Positions 55,119 to 64,000 are shown, counted from the stretch's first letter. The stretch is 64,000 bases of DNA from Sphingomonas sp. Leaf412 (GCF_001425405.1 NZ_LMQP01000001.1:325652-389651); one strand, 5' to 3'. Notes: generated by a model not told the origin, from the letters alone. Translations and numbers: made by a program.

Positions 55119-57719
55119 CTATCCCTCCAGGCTCTTCGACGCCTGCTCGAACAAATCCTTCGAAATCCCCGGCCGCGCCACGATCCGTTCCAGCTCCGCG
55201 CGCATCAGCGCGGCGCGATCCGGGGTGAAGCGGCGCCAGCGGCCGAGCGGGGGCAGCAGCTTCGCCGCGGTCTGCGGGTTGAGCGCGTCCAGCGCCAGCA
55301 ACTGGTCCACCAGCCAGCGATAGCCCGCGCCGCCCGCCACGTGGAACGCGCGCTGGTTCACCCCGAATGCCCCGACCAGCGCGCGCGCGCGATTGGGGTT
55401 CGCCAGACTGAAATCGGGATGCCGCGCCAGCTGCGCCACCAGCGCCGCGGTATCGTCGCGCGACGACAGCGCCTGCGTCTGGAACCACTTGTCGAGCACG
55501 AGGCCGTTGCCCGCGTAGCGATTGTAGAACACGTCCAGCGCGGTCTCGCGCTCGTCCGACGTGCCGCCGACCAGCGCGGTCAGCGCTCCCTGCCGGTCGG
55601 TCATGTTGTCCGCGCCCGCGAACTGCGCATAGGCCAGCGCCGCCGCATCCACCGCCTGCGACGCCGCGACGTAACCGAGCGCGACGTTGCGCAATCGCCG
55701 CGCCCCCTTCGCCTGCGGGGTGTAGGCGTACGGTGCGCCCGCCTCTGCCGTCAGGGACAGGCGCCAGCGGTCCTCCAGCCGGCGACCCAGGTCGCGGCGC
55801 AGCGATTCGCGCGCGCGGAACACCGCATCGGGATCCACGACGGACAATTGGTCGCCGACGAACGCCTCCGACGGCAGCAGCACCGCCTCCGCGACGAAGG
55901 CGGGGTCCAGCCCCGGATCGTCCAGCGTATCCGCCACCGCCGCGATCACGCCCTCGTGATCCGCTGCGCCCTCCACCGCGGCGGCGACCAGGGTATCGAG
56001 CATCAGTTGCTGCATCGCTTCGTAGCGCGCGAACGGATCGTCGTCGTGCCGCGCCAGGAAGGCGAGGTCCGCGGCGCTGCGGTCGCTTTCGATCACCACG
56101 GGCGCGCTGAACCCGCGGTTGAGCGAGACGACCGGCCGCTCCGTCACGGTCTCGAACGTCACGCGCATGCTGGGTTCGGTCAGCAGCACCAGTTGCTCGT
56201 CCGACAGCGGCCTGCCCGTCTCCGCCCCGAACAACCGGACCTTCAGCGGCAGGACCTGCGGCGCCTTGCCCGTCTGGCCCGGGGTGTCGGGCACCTTCTG
56301 CCCCAGGTTCAGCGTCGCGCGCGCACTGCCCGCCTGATGGTCCAGCGTGGCGGAAACGCGCGGCGTGCCCGCCTGCGCGTACCAGCGGCGGAACTGCGTC
56401 AGGTCGACGCCGCCGGCCTCCTCCATGCAGGCGACGAAATCCTCGCACGTCGCGGCGGTCCCGTCGAACCGGGCGAAATACAGGTCGCTGCCCGCGCGGA
56501 AGGCGTCGGGGCCCAGGATCGTGGACAGCATGCGGATCAGCTCCGCGCCCTTGTTGTAGATCGTGGCGGTGTAGAAATTGCCGATCTCGATATAGCTTTC
56601 GGGCCGCACCGGATGCGCCAGCGGCCCGGCGTCCTCCGGGAATTGCGCGGCGCGCAAGGACCGGACGTCCTCGATCCGCTTCACCGCGGCCGACCCCTGG
56701 TCGGCGCTGAACTGCTGGTCGCGATAGACGGTGAAGCCTTCCTTCAACGACAGCTGGAACCAGTCGCGGCACGTCACGCGATTGCCCGACCAGTTGTGGA
56801 AATATTCGTGCGCCACCACCGCCGCGATGGCGTCGTAATCGTAATCGGTCGCGGTGTCGGGATCGGCGAGGATGTAGCGACTGTTGAAGATGTTCAGCCC
56901 CTTGTTCTCCATCGCGCCGAAATTGAAATCGTCGACCGCGACGATGTTGAACACGTCCAGGTCGTATTCGCGGCCGTACACCTTCTCGTCCCACGCCATG
57001 GACAGCTTCAGCGCATGCATCGCATGGTCGGTGCGCGGCAGGTCGTTGGCGCGGACGTAGATGCCCAGCGCCACCGTGCGCCCCGACCGCGTGGTGAAGG
57101 TGGAGGCGTTGCAGGCCAGGTCGCCCGCGACCAGCGCGAACAGGTACGACGGCTTGGGAAAGGGATCGTGCCATTCCGCCCAGTGCGTGCCGTCGTCGCC
57201 GTCGCCCTGCGCGACCGGATCGCCGTTCGCAAGCAAGACGGGGAACCGCGCCTTGTCCGCCCGCATCCGCACGCGATAGGTCGACAGGACGTCGGGGCGG
57301 TCGGGGAAATAGGTGATCCGCCGGAACCCTTCCGCCTCGCACTGCGTGCACAGATTGCCGCCCGACGCGTACAGCCCCATCAGCTGCGTGTTGCGGTCGG
57401 GCGCGATCTCCACGACCGTCTCGACCACATGGTCGTCGCCCGGAAGGGGCACGACCAGCGTCTCGCCCTCGATCCGCCAATCGTCCGCCGCGACGCCGTC
57501 GACCGTCACCGACAAGGGCCGCTGCCCCGCACCGTCCAGCACGAGCGGCGCGTCGTGCGCGCCGTTGCGGCGGACGGACAATCGCGCGGTGACGCGCGTC
57601 GCCGACGGGTCGAGCACGAAGTCGAGCGCGGTCTCCGGCACCGTCCATTCGGGCGCGCGATATTCTTCCCGGCGAGTGACGGCGGGAACGGCGATGGGGG
57701 CGGAAAGGGCGTCGGTCAT
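55119..57719 (-). CDS. pepN: aminopeptidase N (M1 family)
   Basis: An 866-residue cytosolic zinc aminopeptidase. The substrate motif GAMENKGLNIFN and the zinc site HEYFHNWSGNRVTCRDWFQL (near residue 302) with downstream Glu in LKEGFTVYRDQQF are intact. The C-terminal DUF3458 domain is full length, as in E. coli PepN. It removes N-terminal residues from peptides. It starts 64 bases from the divergent M28 peptidase gene. Confidence 0.96.
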   Translation of the reverse strand: MTDALSAPIAVPAVTRREEYRAPEWTVPETALDFVLDPSATRVTARLSVRRNGAHDAPLVLDGAGQRPLSVTVDGVAADDWRIEGETLVVPLPGDDHVVETVVEIAPDRNTQLMGLYASGGNLCTQCEAEGFRRITYFPDRPDVLSTYRVRMRADKARFPVLLANGDPVAQGDGDDGTHWAEWHDPFPKPSYLFALVAGDLACNASTFTTRSGRTVALGIYVRANDLPRTDHAMHALKLSMAWDEKVYGREYDLDVFNIVAVDDFNFGAMENKGLNIFNSRYILADPDTATDYDYDAIAAVVAHEYFHNWSGNRVTCRDWFQLSLKEGFTVYRDQQFSADQGSAAVKRIEDVRSLRAAQFPEDAGPLAHPVRPESYIEIGNFYTATIYNKGAELIRMLSTILGPDAFRAGSDLYFARFDGTAATCEDFVACMEEAGGVDLTQFRRWYAQAGTPRVSATLDHQAGSARATLNLGQKVPDTPGQTGKAPQVLPLKVRLFGAETGRPLSDEQLVLLTEPSMRVTFETVTERPVVSLNRGFSAPVVIESDRSAADLAFLARHDDDPFARYEAMQQLMLDTLVAAAVEGAADHEGVIAAVADTLDDPGLDPAFVAEAVLLPSEAFVGDQLSVVDPDAVFRARESLRRDLGRRLEDRWRLSLTAEAGAPYAYTPQAKGARRLRNVALGYVAASQAVDAAALAYAQFAGADNMTDRQGALTALVGGTSDERETALDVFYNRYAGNGLVLDKWFQTQALSSRDDTAALVAQLARHPDFSLANPNRARALVGAFGVNQRAFHVAGGAGYRWLVDQLLALDALNPQTAAKLLPPLGRWRRFTPDRAALMRAELERIVARPGISKDLFEQASKSLEG

Positions 57720-57783
57720 AATGGGGATATACGGCCTGCGCGCGCCGGTTCCACCCGTCGTCGTCCGATGCTAGGCGCGAGCG

Positions 57784-59463
57784 ATGCGATCTTTCCTCCG
57801 TTTCGCCCTTCTCGCCGCGGTCCCGGTCGTCGCGGCGGCGCAATCCGCCCCGCCCCCTCCCCCGCCCGCGCCCGCGCCCGCGCCCGTATCGAAACCCGCC
57901 GCGGTCGATCCGTTCGCCCCGCTCCCGCCCGATCAGGCGGCGATGCGCGCGCATGTCCTGTTCCTGGCATCCGACGCGTTGCGCGGGCGCGAGGCGGGGA
58001 CGCACGATTACGACGTCGCGGCGCAATATGTCGCGGCGCAATTCTACGCCGCGGGCCTGCGCCCCGCGGGTGACGCGGGCGCCTATCTCCAGCGCGTGCC
58101 GCTGGTCACCTATCGCGCGGCGGACAAGGGAAAGCTGCGCTGGAAACCCGCACGCGGGCGCGCGAAGGCGTTGAAGTTCGGCACCGATTACGTGCCGCTC
58201 GCCGACGCCCGCGCCGCGACGACGACGCTCGACGCGCCGGTGGTGTTCGTCGGCCACGGCGTGTCGGCGCCGCAGTTCGGCCACGACGATTATGCGGGCG
58301 TCGACGTACGCGGAAAGATCGTCGCCTTCGCCGGCGGCGCGCCCGACCTGGGCAACGGGGAGGTGCAGGCCAGCTTCACCCGCGACGCGCGATTGCGCGA
58401 GGCGCAGCGGCGCGGCGCGGTCGGCGCGGTCGGGATCGACCTGGCGGGCGGACGCGGGCCGGGGTTCGCCGCGCTGGCGAAGCGGTGGGACCGCCCCGCG
58501 ATGACCTGGGCCGCACCCGACGGCACGGGCGGCGGCCCGGCCGCGCGGGGCGTACCGATGGTCGCGATGCTGTCGGCGGACGGCGCGGCGAAACTGTTCG
58601 GCGCGGACTGGGCGGGCATCGCCGCCGCGGCGCGGGAGCCGAAGCCTGCATTCCGCGGCGTCGCGGCGGCGGGCCGCCTGTCGGTGGCCACCGCCACCGC
58701 CTTCGCCGCCGCGACCAGCAGCAACGTCGTCGGCCTGCTTCCCGGCACCGATCCCGCGCTGAAGGAGGAGGTCGTCGTCCTGTCCGCGCATCTCGACCAT
58801 ATCGGCGTCGATCCGTCCGGGGAGGGCGACCGCATCAACAACGGTGCGCTCGACAACGCCATCGGCATCGCCAGCCTGATCGAGGAGGCGAAGCGCTTCG
58901 CCGCATCGGGAAAGCCGCCGCGACGCAGCATCCTGTTCCTGGCCGTCACCGCGGAGGAGAAGGGCCTGATCGGCGCGGACTATTTCGCCGCGCATCCCAC
59001 GGTCGCGCTCGATCGCATCGTCGCGGACGTGAACCTGGACATGCCCGTCCTGCTGTACCGGTTCGAGGACATGACCGTGTTCGGCGCCGAACGCTCCACG
59101 CTCGGCCCGATCGTGCGGCGCGCGGTGCGATCCGCGGGGGTGGACCTGACGCCGGACAAGGACCCGGACCAGGCGTTCTTCGTCCGCTCCGACCATTATC
59201 GCTTCGTCGAACGCGGCATCCCCTCGGTCTTCCTGTGGCCGGGTCAGAAGGGCGCGGGGGGCAAGGCGTTCCAGGATTTCCTGAAGACCTGCTACCACCG
59301 GCCCTGCGACGAGGTGACGCAGCCGATCCTGTGGGACCAGGGCGTCCGCTTCGTCGACGTCAACTATCGCATCGCGCGCGAGATCGCCGATGCCGACCGG
59401 CGCCCGGTGTGGAACAAGGGCGATTATTTCGGGACGTTGTACGGCGGCCCGATGGCGAAATAG
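57784..59463 (+). CDS. exported M28-family metallopeptidase with PA domain
   Basis: A 559-residue protein: signal peptide (MRSFLRFALLAAVPVVAAAQ), then a Pro/Ala-rich linker. A PA-like insertion lies around residues 140-270 (VVFVGHGVSAPQFG, DVRGKIVAFAGG). The two-zinc peptidase core shows SAHLDHIG, NNGALDNAIG, AVTAEEKGLIGADYFA and the final His in FVRSDHYRF. Likely an aminopeptidase of the periplasm or outer face. Confidence 0.9.
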   Translation: MRSFLRFALLAAVPVVAAAQSAPPPPPPAPAPAPVSKPAAVDPFAPLPPDQAAMRAHVLFLASDALRGREAGTHDYDVAAQYVAAQFYAAGLRPAGDAGAYLQRVPLVTYRAADKGKLRWKPARGRAKALKFGTDYVPLADARAATTTLDAPVVFVGHGVSAPQFGHDDYAGVDVRGKIVAFAGGAPDLGNGEVQASFTRDARLREAQRRGAVGAVGIDLAGGRGPGFAALAKRWDRPAMTWAAPDGTGGGPAARGVPMVAMLSADGAAKLFGADWAGIAAAAREPKPAFRGVAAAGRLSVATATAFAAATSSNVVGLLPGTDPALKEEVVVLSAHLDHIGVDPSGEGDRINNGALDNAIGIASLIEEAKRFAASGKPPRRSILFLAVTAEEKGLIGADYFAAHPTVALDRIVADVNLDMPVLLYRFEDMTVFGAERSTLGPIVRRAVRSAGVDLTPDKDPDQAFFVRSDHYRFVERGIPSVFLWPGQKGAGGKAFQDFLKTCYHRPCDEVTQPILWDQGVRFVDVNYRIAREIADADRRPVWNKGDYFGTLYGGPMAK

Positions 59464-59561
59464 CCCGCCTCCCACCACCCTTGCGAATGCCGGGGTGGGC
59501 GGTGGAAGTGGGGATCGGTTTCTCCTATCGTCTCCCCGGGGAAACCGGGGGAGCCGACCGA

Positions 59562-60830
59562 ATGACGCGCATGATCGCCGCCGCCTGCGTCGCGGCGCTT
59601 CTGCTGCCCGCCGTCGCGGCCGCGAAGGGGTTCGACGTCGACACCGCCACGCGCGCCTATCTCGACCTCCTGACCGGCCCCGCGCGCGCGAAATCGGATG
59701 CCTATTTCGAGGGCGGATACTGGCTGATCCTGTGGAACGCGGTCGTCGCGATCATCGTGTACGGCGCGTTGCTCGCCTCCGGCGGCTCCGCGCGGATACG
59801 CGACTGGGCGGAGCGCTGGACATCGCGGCGCTGGCTCCGGCGCGGGCTGTACGCGCTGGCCTTCACGCTGGTCACGGCCGTGCTGTTCCTGCCGTGGACC
59901 GTGTGGGAAGGGTTCGTGCGCGAATCGCAATACGGCCTGATGAGCCAGACGTTCGGCGCCTGGGCCGTGGATCAGGCGAAGGGTCTCGCCATCGCGCTGT
60001 TCGTCAATTTCTGGTTCTTCGTCGGCATCTTCGCGATCATCCGCCGCTTCCGCCGCACCTGGTGGGCGATCGGGGCGGCGGTCACGATCGCATTCGCCGC
60101 GCTGGGCGTCGCGATCGCGCCCGTCTTCATCGCGCCCCTGTTCAACACCTATACCGAAATGCCCGCCGGCCCGCTGCGCGACCGCATCGTCGCGGTCGCG
60201 CGTGCCAACGATATCCCGGCGGAGCATATCTACGTCGCCGACGCCTCGCGCCAGACCAAGCGCATCTCCGCCAACGTATCGGGGCTCGGCCCCACGATCC
60301 GCATCACGCTGAACGACAATCTTCTCAACCGCACCGGCCCGGACGAGGTCGTGGCGGTGATGGGGCATGAGATGGGACATTACGTCCTCGGCCATATCGC
60401 GCGCTCGATCCTGGGATTGGGGGTCCTGGCGCTGCTGGTCTTCTTCGCCGTCAGCCGCATCGCGCCGCGCCTGATCGCGCGATACCCGAACTGGGGCGTC
60501 CGCGACGTCGCCGACACCGCCGCCGCGCCGCTGTTCCTGGCGCTGGCATCCGCGGCCACCGTCGTCCTCGCGCCCGCGCTCAACACGCTCGTCCGCACGA
60601 GCGAGAGCGAGGCCGACGCCTTCGGCCTCGACGCCGCGCGCGAGCCCGACGGCTTCGCGAAGGTCGCGATGCGGCTGAGCGAATATCGCAAGATCGAACC
60701 CGGTCCGGTGGAAGAGGCGCTGTTCTTCGACCACCCCTCCGGCGCCACGCGCGTGCGCATGTCGATGCAGTGGAAGAAGGACCACGTCCCCGACGCGCGG
60801 ATCGAACGCCCGGTGATGACGTTCGACTGA
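59562..60830 (+). CDS. M48-family membrane metallopeptidase (CAAX protease type)
   Basis: A 422-residue integral membrane protease with a signal-like N-terminus and about six hydrophobic helices. The zinc site is VMGHEMGHYVLGH and the third ligand is in SESEADAFGLD, as in Ste24/CAAX prenyl protease 1. The FxxxP-like and LRDRIVAVARANDIPAEHIYVAD segments are typical. It probably handles misfolded or clogged membrane proteins. GGGGGAG lies just upstream. The next gene starts one base after its stop. Confidence 0.9.
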   Translation: MTRMIAAACVAALLLPAVAAAKGFDVDTATRAYLDLLTGPARAKSDAYFEGGYWLILWNAVVAIIVYGALLASGGSARIRDWAERWTSRRWLRRGLYALAFTLVTAVLFLPWTVWEGFVRESQYGLMSQTFGAWAVDQAKGLAIALFVNFWFFVGIFAIIRRFRRTWWAIGAAVTIAFAALGVAIAPVFIAPLFNTYTEMPAGPLRDRIVAVARANDIPAEHIYVADASRQTKRISANVSGLGPTIRITLNDNLLNRTGPDEVVAVMGHEMGHYVLGHIARSILGLGVLALLVFFAVSRIAPRLIARYPNWGVRDVADTAAAPLFLALASAATVVLAPALNTLVRTSESEADAFGLDAAREPDGFAKVAMRLSEYRKIEPGPVEEALFFDHPSGATRVRMSMQWKKDHVPDARIERPVMTFD

Positions 60831-60831
60831 C

Positions 60832-61596
60832 ATGCTGCTGATCCTCGGCCTCGGCTACACCGCGCGGGCCGTCGCCGCGCACGCCGGGATGGCCGTGGTC
60901 GGCACCACGCGCGACGGCCGCGACGGCACGATCCCGTTCGACGCGGCGGACGGCGCGCTGGCGGCAGCGACGCACGTGTTGAGCAGCGTGCCCCCCGATG
61001 CGGACGGCGACCCCGTGCTGCGACGCTACGGCGCGGCGTTGGGCGGCAAGTGGCTCGGCTACCTCTCGTCCACCGGCGTCTACGGCGATGCGGGCGGCGC
61101 GTGGGTCGACGAAAGCGCTCCCGCCGACCGCGGCCGCCGCGCGAACCGCAATGCGGCGGACGCGGCGTGGCTGGCGCTCGGCGCGCGCGTCTTCCGCCTG
61201 CCCGGCATCTACGGCCCCGGCCGCTCCGCGCTGGATCGCGTCGCCGCGGGCGAGGCGCATCGCACCGGGATCCCCGGACAGGTGTTCAGCCGCGTCCATG
61301 TCGACGATATCGCGACAGGCGTCGTCGCCGCCTTCGCCGCGCCCGCGGGCGCCTACAACCTTGCCGACGACGAACCGGCGCCGCAGGACGACGTCGTCGC
61401 CTTCGCCGCGCGCCTCCTGGGCCTGCCTCCGCCGCCGTTCGTGCCGGTGGAATCGCTCAGCCCGATGGCGCGCGGCTTCCACGCCGAAAACCGCCGCGTC
61501 GCCAACGGCAAGGCGAAGCGCGTGCTGGGCTGGTGCCCGACGTATCCCGATTATCGCGCGGGGTTGCGCGCCCTGCACCACTTCCGTTCGCCCTGA
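60832..61596 (+). CDS. NAD-dependent epimerase/dehydratase-like SDR protein
   Basis: A 254-residue extended-SDR protein. N-terminal dinucleotide loop LLILGLGYTARAVA, then HVLSSVPPDADGDPV, YLSSTGVYGDAGG (Tyr active-site region) and RLPGIYGPGRSAL. It resembles the YeeZ/YbjS group; no clear YxxxK is seen, so activity is uncertain. The last codons and stop (HHFRSP) lie inside a family A repeat. Confidence 0.82.
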   Translation: MLLILGLGYTARAVAAHAGMAVVGTTRDGRDGTIPFDAADGALAAATHVLSSVPPDADGDPVLRRYGAALGGKWLGYLSSTGVYGDAGGAWVDESAPADRGRRANRNAADAAWLALGARVFRLPGIYGPGRSALDRVAAGEAHRTGIPGQVFSRVHVDDIATGVVAAFAAPAGAYNLADDEPAPQDDVVAFAARLLGLPPPPFVPVESLSPMARGFHAENRRVANGKAKRVLGWCPTYPDYRAGLRALHHFRSP

Positions 61597-61659
61597 GCGA
61601 AGTCGAAGGGTATGCGCCCACGGTCGGGCATGGGCTTCGACTGCGCTCAGCCCGAACGG
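61585..61659. repeat. dispersed palindromic repeat, family A, copy 3
   Basis: CCGTTCGCCCTGAGCGAAGT at the left and CTGCGCTCAGCCCGAACGG at the right form an inverted repeat. The stop codon of the preceding SDR gene is the TGA within the left arm. It lies between two convergent genes. Confidence 0.85.
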
Positions 61660-61670
61660 AGGGTGGTGAC

Positions 61671-62591
61671 CTACCGCGCCACGCGCCGCGCACCCAGCGC
61701 GATGACCAGCCCCGCCATCGCCAGTACGGCGCCCGCCGCGGCCAGCGTGGACCAGCGATAGCCCTCGAACACCGTCGACAGCGCCATCGCCACCACGGGC
61801 ACCATCACCCCGTTATACGCCGCCTTCGCCGGCCCGACCGCGCGGATGATGCGGAAATACAGCGTGAAGGCCAGGCTCGATCCCACCAGCCCCAGGTACA
61901 ATACGCCCGCCAGATACGCTGGCCGCGGATCGATCACCGGCGGCCCCACGGTCGCGAACGCGAAGGCGGCATCCAGCGCGGAACCCAGCAGCATCGCGAT
62001 CGCCAGCGTCGGGATCATCGCATGCCGCTTCGCCGCCTGCGTCGCCTGCATGACGTTGGCGAGCGAGGCGGACAGGATCGCCCAGCCCGTCAAGGCGATC
62101 CCGGTCAGCGTCGCCCCCGGCCCGCCCGGATCGACGCGCGCCTCGTGCACGAACAGCAACGCCACCCCCGCCACCGCCACCGCCGATCCCGTCACGAACC
62201 GCCCGGTCACGCGCTGCCCGACGAACACCCGCGCGAACACCGCATTGGGCACGATCAGCAAGGCGAAGACGACCGCGACCAGGCCGGAGGTGATATGCCC
62301 CTCCGCCCGGTAGACGAAGTTGAAGTTCAGCACGAACTGCAACAGCGCCAGCGCGCCCGCGAACATCCAGAAATCGCGCGTCAACGCCACCCGCTCGCGC
62401 CGGATCGCGGCCACCGCGGCCAGCCCCAGCCCCGCGACGAGAAAGCGATAGCTGACCGACCAGCTCGGCGGCACACCCCCCGCGCCGCCCAGCTGGTCGC
62501 GGATCACGATCCAGGTCGATCCCCAGATCAGCACGACGATAAGGAACGGCAGCCACACCCGCGGGCCGGCGACGGCGGGATCGGAACTCAC
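61671..62591 (-). CDS. EamA/DMT-family transporter
   Basis: A 306-residue membrane protein with ten predicted helices in two EamA repeats. Typical features are LIWGSTWIVIRDQLG at the start, LNFNFVYRAEGHITSGLVAVVFAL, and the second repeat SSLAFTLYFRIIRAVGPAKAAY. Members export metabolites or amino acids; substrate unknown. It faces the SDR gene and is preceded by a family B repeat. Confidence 0.9.
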   Translation of the reverse strand: MSSDPAVAGPRVWLPFLIVVLIWGSTWIVIRDQLGGAGGVPPSWSVSYRFLVAGLGLAAVAAIRRERVALTRDFWMFAGALALLQFVLNFNFVYRAEGHITSGLVAVVFALLIVPNAVFARVFVGQRVTGRFVTGSAVAVAGVALLFVHEARVDPGGPGATLTGIALTGWAILSASLANVMQATQAAKRHAMIPTLAIAMLLGSALDAAFAFATVGPPVIDPRPAYLAGVLYLGLVGSSLAFTLYFRIIRAVGPAKAAYNGVMVPVVAMALSTVFEGYRWSTLAAAGAVLAMAGLVIALGARRVAR

Positions 62592-62614
62592 AGGCCAATC
62601 CTGCCCGGCATTGT

Positions 62615-62667
62615 TCTCCCGCGAAGGCGGGAGTCCAGACTGGGTCCCCGCCTTCGCGGGGACACAA
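62615..62667. repeat. dispersed palindromic repeat, family B
   Basis: TCTCCCGCGAAGGCGGGAG, centre TCCAGACTGGG, then CCCCGCCTTCGCGGGGACAC: almost identical to the copy between hisG and hisD. It lies between the EamA transporter and the threonine-aldolase-like gene. Confidence 0.85.
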
Positions 62668-62721
62668 AGGGTGACGCGGCACCACCGATCAGGTCCGGCG
62701 TGACGCGGACTGGCCGCACCC

Positions 62722-63723
62722 TCACAACGCCGCGATGGCGTCGGCCAGCGGGCGGATATCGGCCGTCCGCTGGTTCCACGACACCACCAGTCGCGCCTCG
62801 CCCGGGCCCCAGTCGTAGAAATCGAATCCCTTCGCGCGCAACGCCGCCGCCTCGTCGGGCGTGACGCGCAGGAACACCTCGTTCGCCTCCGCCGGATGGA
62901 TCAGGCGCGCGCCCGCCGCCTTCGCCAGCAACGCCGCGCCCGCATTGCTCGCCCGCGCGCAATCCAGCCAGATTTCCCGCTCCAGCATCGCCAGCAATTG
63001 CGCCGCCAGATAGCGCCCCTTGGACAGCAGATGCCCCGCGCGCTTGCGCCGGAACAGCGTGTCGTCCGCCAGTTCGGGACGGAAGAACACCAGCGCCTCC
63101 GCGTTCATCCCCCCGTTCTTGACGAAGCCGAACGACAGCGCGTCGACACCCCCCCGCCACGTCAGGTCCGCGGGCGAGGCGCCGGTCGCGACGACCGCAT
63201 TGGCAAAGCGCGCGCCGTCCATGTGGAAGCCCAGCTTCCGCTCCTTCGCCACCGCGCCGATCGCCGCGACCTCCGCAGGCGTGTAGACGCGCCCGTATTC
63301 GGTGGCATTGGTGATCGAGATCGCGTGCGGCCGTTGCTGGTGCACGTCGTAGCGCGCCAGCGACAGCACCGCCTCGACCGTCTCGGGCGTCACCTTCGCC
63401 CCGTCACCCTCCGCCAGCAGCAGTTTGGCGCCGTGGGTGTAGAATTCCGGCGCCCCGCATTCGTCGTTCTGGATATGCGCGTCCTTGTGGCACACGACCG
63501 CCCCGTGCGGCGGGCACATCGCGGCGAGCGCCAGGCAGTTCGCCGCGGTCCCGCTGGGCACCCACAGGGCGCGCACCTCGGTTTCGAACAATGCCGAGAA
63601 CCGTTCGTCCAGCCGCTTCGACCAGCGATCGCCGTCATAGGCGGTGTCCAGTTCGTCCGCGGTGGCGATCGCCTCCAGCACGGCGGGATGGACCGGGGCG
63701 GCATTGTCGGAAAAGAAGCGCAT
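62722..63723 (-). CDS. ltaE: low-specificity threonine aldolase/beta-eliminating lyase
   Basis: A 333-residue PLP-dependent enzyme of fold type I. Segments are MRFFSDNAAPVHPAVLEAI, VPSGTAANCLALAAM, HIQNDECGAPEF, HMDGARFANAV (Asp contacting PLP) and SFGFVKNGGMNAEALVFF with the probable Schiff-base Lys. It should cleave threonine to glycine and acetaldehyde. The KNGG variant is typical of a bacterial LtaE subgroup. Confidence 0.88.
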   Translation of the reverse strand: MRFFSDNAAPVHPAVLEAIATADELDTAYDGDRWSKRLDERFSALFETEVRALWVPSGTAANCLALAAMCPPHGAVVCHKDAHIQNDECGAPEFYTHGAKLLLAEGDGAKVTPETVEAVLSLARYDVHQQRPHAISITNATEYGRVYTPAEVAAIGAVAKERKLGFHMDGARFANAVVATGASPADLTWRGGVDALSFGFVKNGGMNAEALVFFRPELADDTLFRRKRAGHLLSKGRYLAAQLLAMLEREIWLDCARASNAGAALLAKAAGARLIHPAEANEVFLRVTPDEAAALRAKGFDFYDWGPGEARLVVSWNQRTADIRPLADAIAAL

Positions 63724-63731
63724 GCACGCCC

Positions 63732-63992
63732 CTAGGTACGTGCCCCCGCCCGCGTCAAATGCGCGTCCGCCGATCGGGCCTCGCCGCCGACCCGCTGCGC
63801 CACCGCGAAGACCGCCGCGGCCATCACCGGCGCCATATATCCGACCAGCAGCGAATCCCCGAGCAGGACCGTCCACGTCGCCATCGGCCCGCGTCCCAGC
63901 GCCGCGAACGCCAGCGCGTAATGCAGCACCATCGCGGGCAGCATCGCCGCGATGGTCATCCCCAGCGACCACGCATAGTGACCGCGCGTCAT
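63732..63992 (-). CDS. small two-helix membrane protein of unknown function
   Basis: An 86-residue protein with two hydrophobic helices (MTIAAMLPAMVLHYALAFAA and LVGYMAPVMAAAVFAVAQ) and a charged C-terminal tail. I cannot assign a family confidently. It starts at the very edge of the window (eight bases remain), so a longer start upstream cannot be excluded. It lies nine bases upstream of the ltaE start. Confidence 0.6.
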   Translation of the reverse strand: MTRGHYAWSLGMTIAAMLPAMVLHYALAFAALGRGPMATWTVLLGDSLLVGYMAPVMAAAVFAVAQRVGGEARSADAHLTRAGART

Positions 63993-64000
63993 GCGGATGG

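Noticed and set aside
53761..59478. 1905-codon open frame on the minus strand
   Set aside because: It spans antisense over the RNase E/G, yacG and M28 genes and out of frame over pepN; composition is Arg/Gly/Ala-rich as expected from GC-rich shadow frames.

Overview
The window reads as chromosomal DNA of a high-GC alphaproteobacterium, most likely a Sphingomonas or close relative. The grounds are a SUV3-like helicase with an S4-domain partner, a class I lysyl-tRNA synthetase, a CrtZ carotenoid hydroxylase, a PEPxxWA-CTERM protein, a short-form HisG, a K+-independent proton pyrophosphatase, and many dispersed palindromic repeats of the kind common in sphingomonads. Coding density is very high, and many neighbouring genes overlap by 4 bases (ATGA/GTGA), so translational coupling is widespread. 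I see no rRNA, CRISPR array, prophage or insertion sequence; there is one tRNA gene (Phe).

Layout. 0-4.6 kb: S4 protein and RNA helicase (minus), divergent from an M23 peptidase that faces a HerA-type ATPase across a 122-bp nested palindrome. 4.6-11.6 kb: a minus-strand chain of AAA ATPase, DinG-like helicase, NUDIX hydrolase, pirin and HerA-like ATPase. 11.7-15.8 kb: sucC, a small coiled-coil protein, etfB-etfA and a PhyH-family oxygenase. 15.8-21.4 kb: secreted or periplasmic enzymes (acyltransferase-like hydrolase, carboxylesterase, NTF2-like protein, cyclophilin, dipeptidase). 21.5-27.4 kb: acetylpolyamine-amidohydrolase-like protein, nhaA, lysK, crtZ, a PilZ protein and prs.

27.5-32.5 kb: gltX, a small membrane protein and the riboflavin genes ribD-ribE-ribBX-ribH, with a palindromic repeat captured in frame inside ribD and a related copy before ribH. 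32.8-40.9 kb: a cytochrome P450, then a sugar-acid-type locus (ketoglutarate semialdehyde dehydrogenase, FHS sugar transporter, DUF885 protein, FCD-GntR regulator) and a DUF2332 protein. 41-48.9 kb: hisG, hisD, nusB, DUF4169 protein, a frameshifted MASE1-PAS-GGDEF gene, thiL and hppA. 49-55 kb: PEPxxWA-CTERM protein, a DNA methyltransferase fused to a Mrr-like nuclease domain, a dicarboxylate symporter, then infA-maf-RNase E/G-yacG-tRNA-Phe. 55-64 kb: pepN, M28 and M48 peptidases, a nucleoside-diphosphate-sugar epimerase-like protein, an EamA transporter, a threonine-aldolase-like enzyme and a small membrane protein.

Most of the window is housekeeping. The parts most worth a second look are the methyltransferase-nuclease fusion, the repeat inside ribD, the disrupted diguanylate cyclase with a 16-bp tandem repeat just behind it, several unassigned palindromic operator candidates, and the dispersed repeat families. 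All identifications come from reading motifs and family resemblance; no database search was run.
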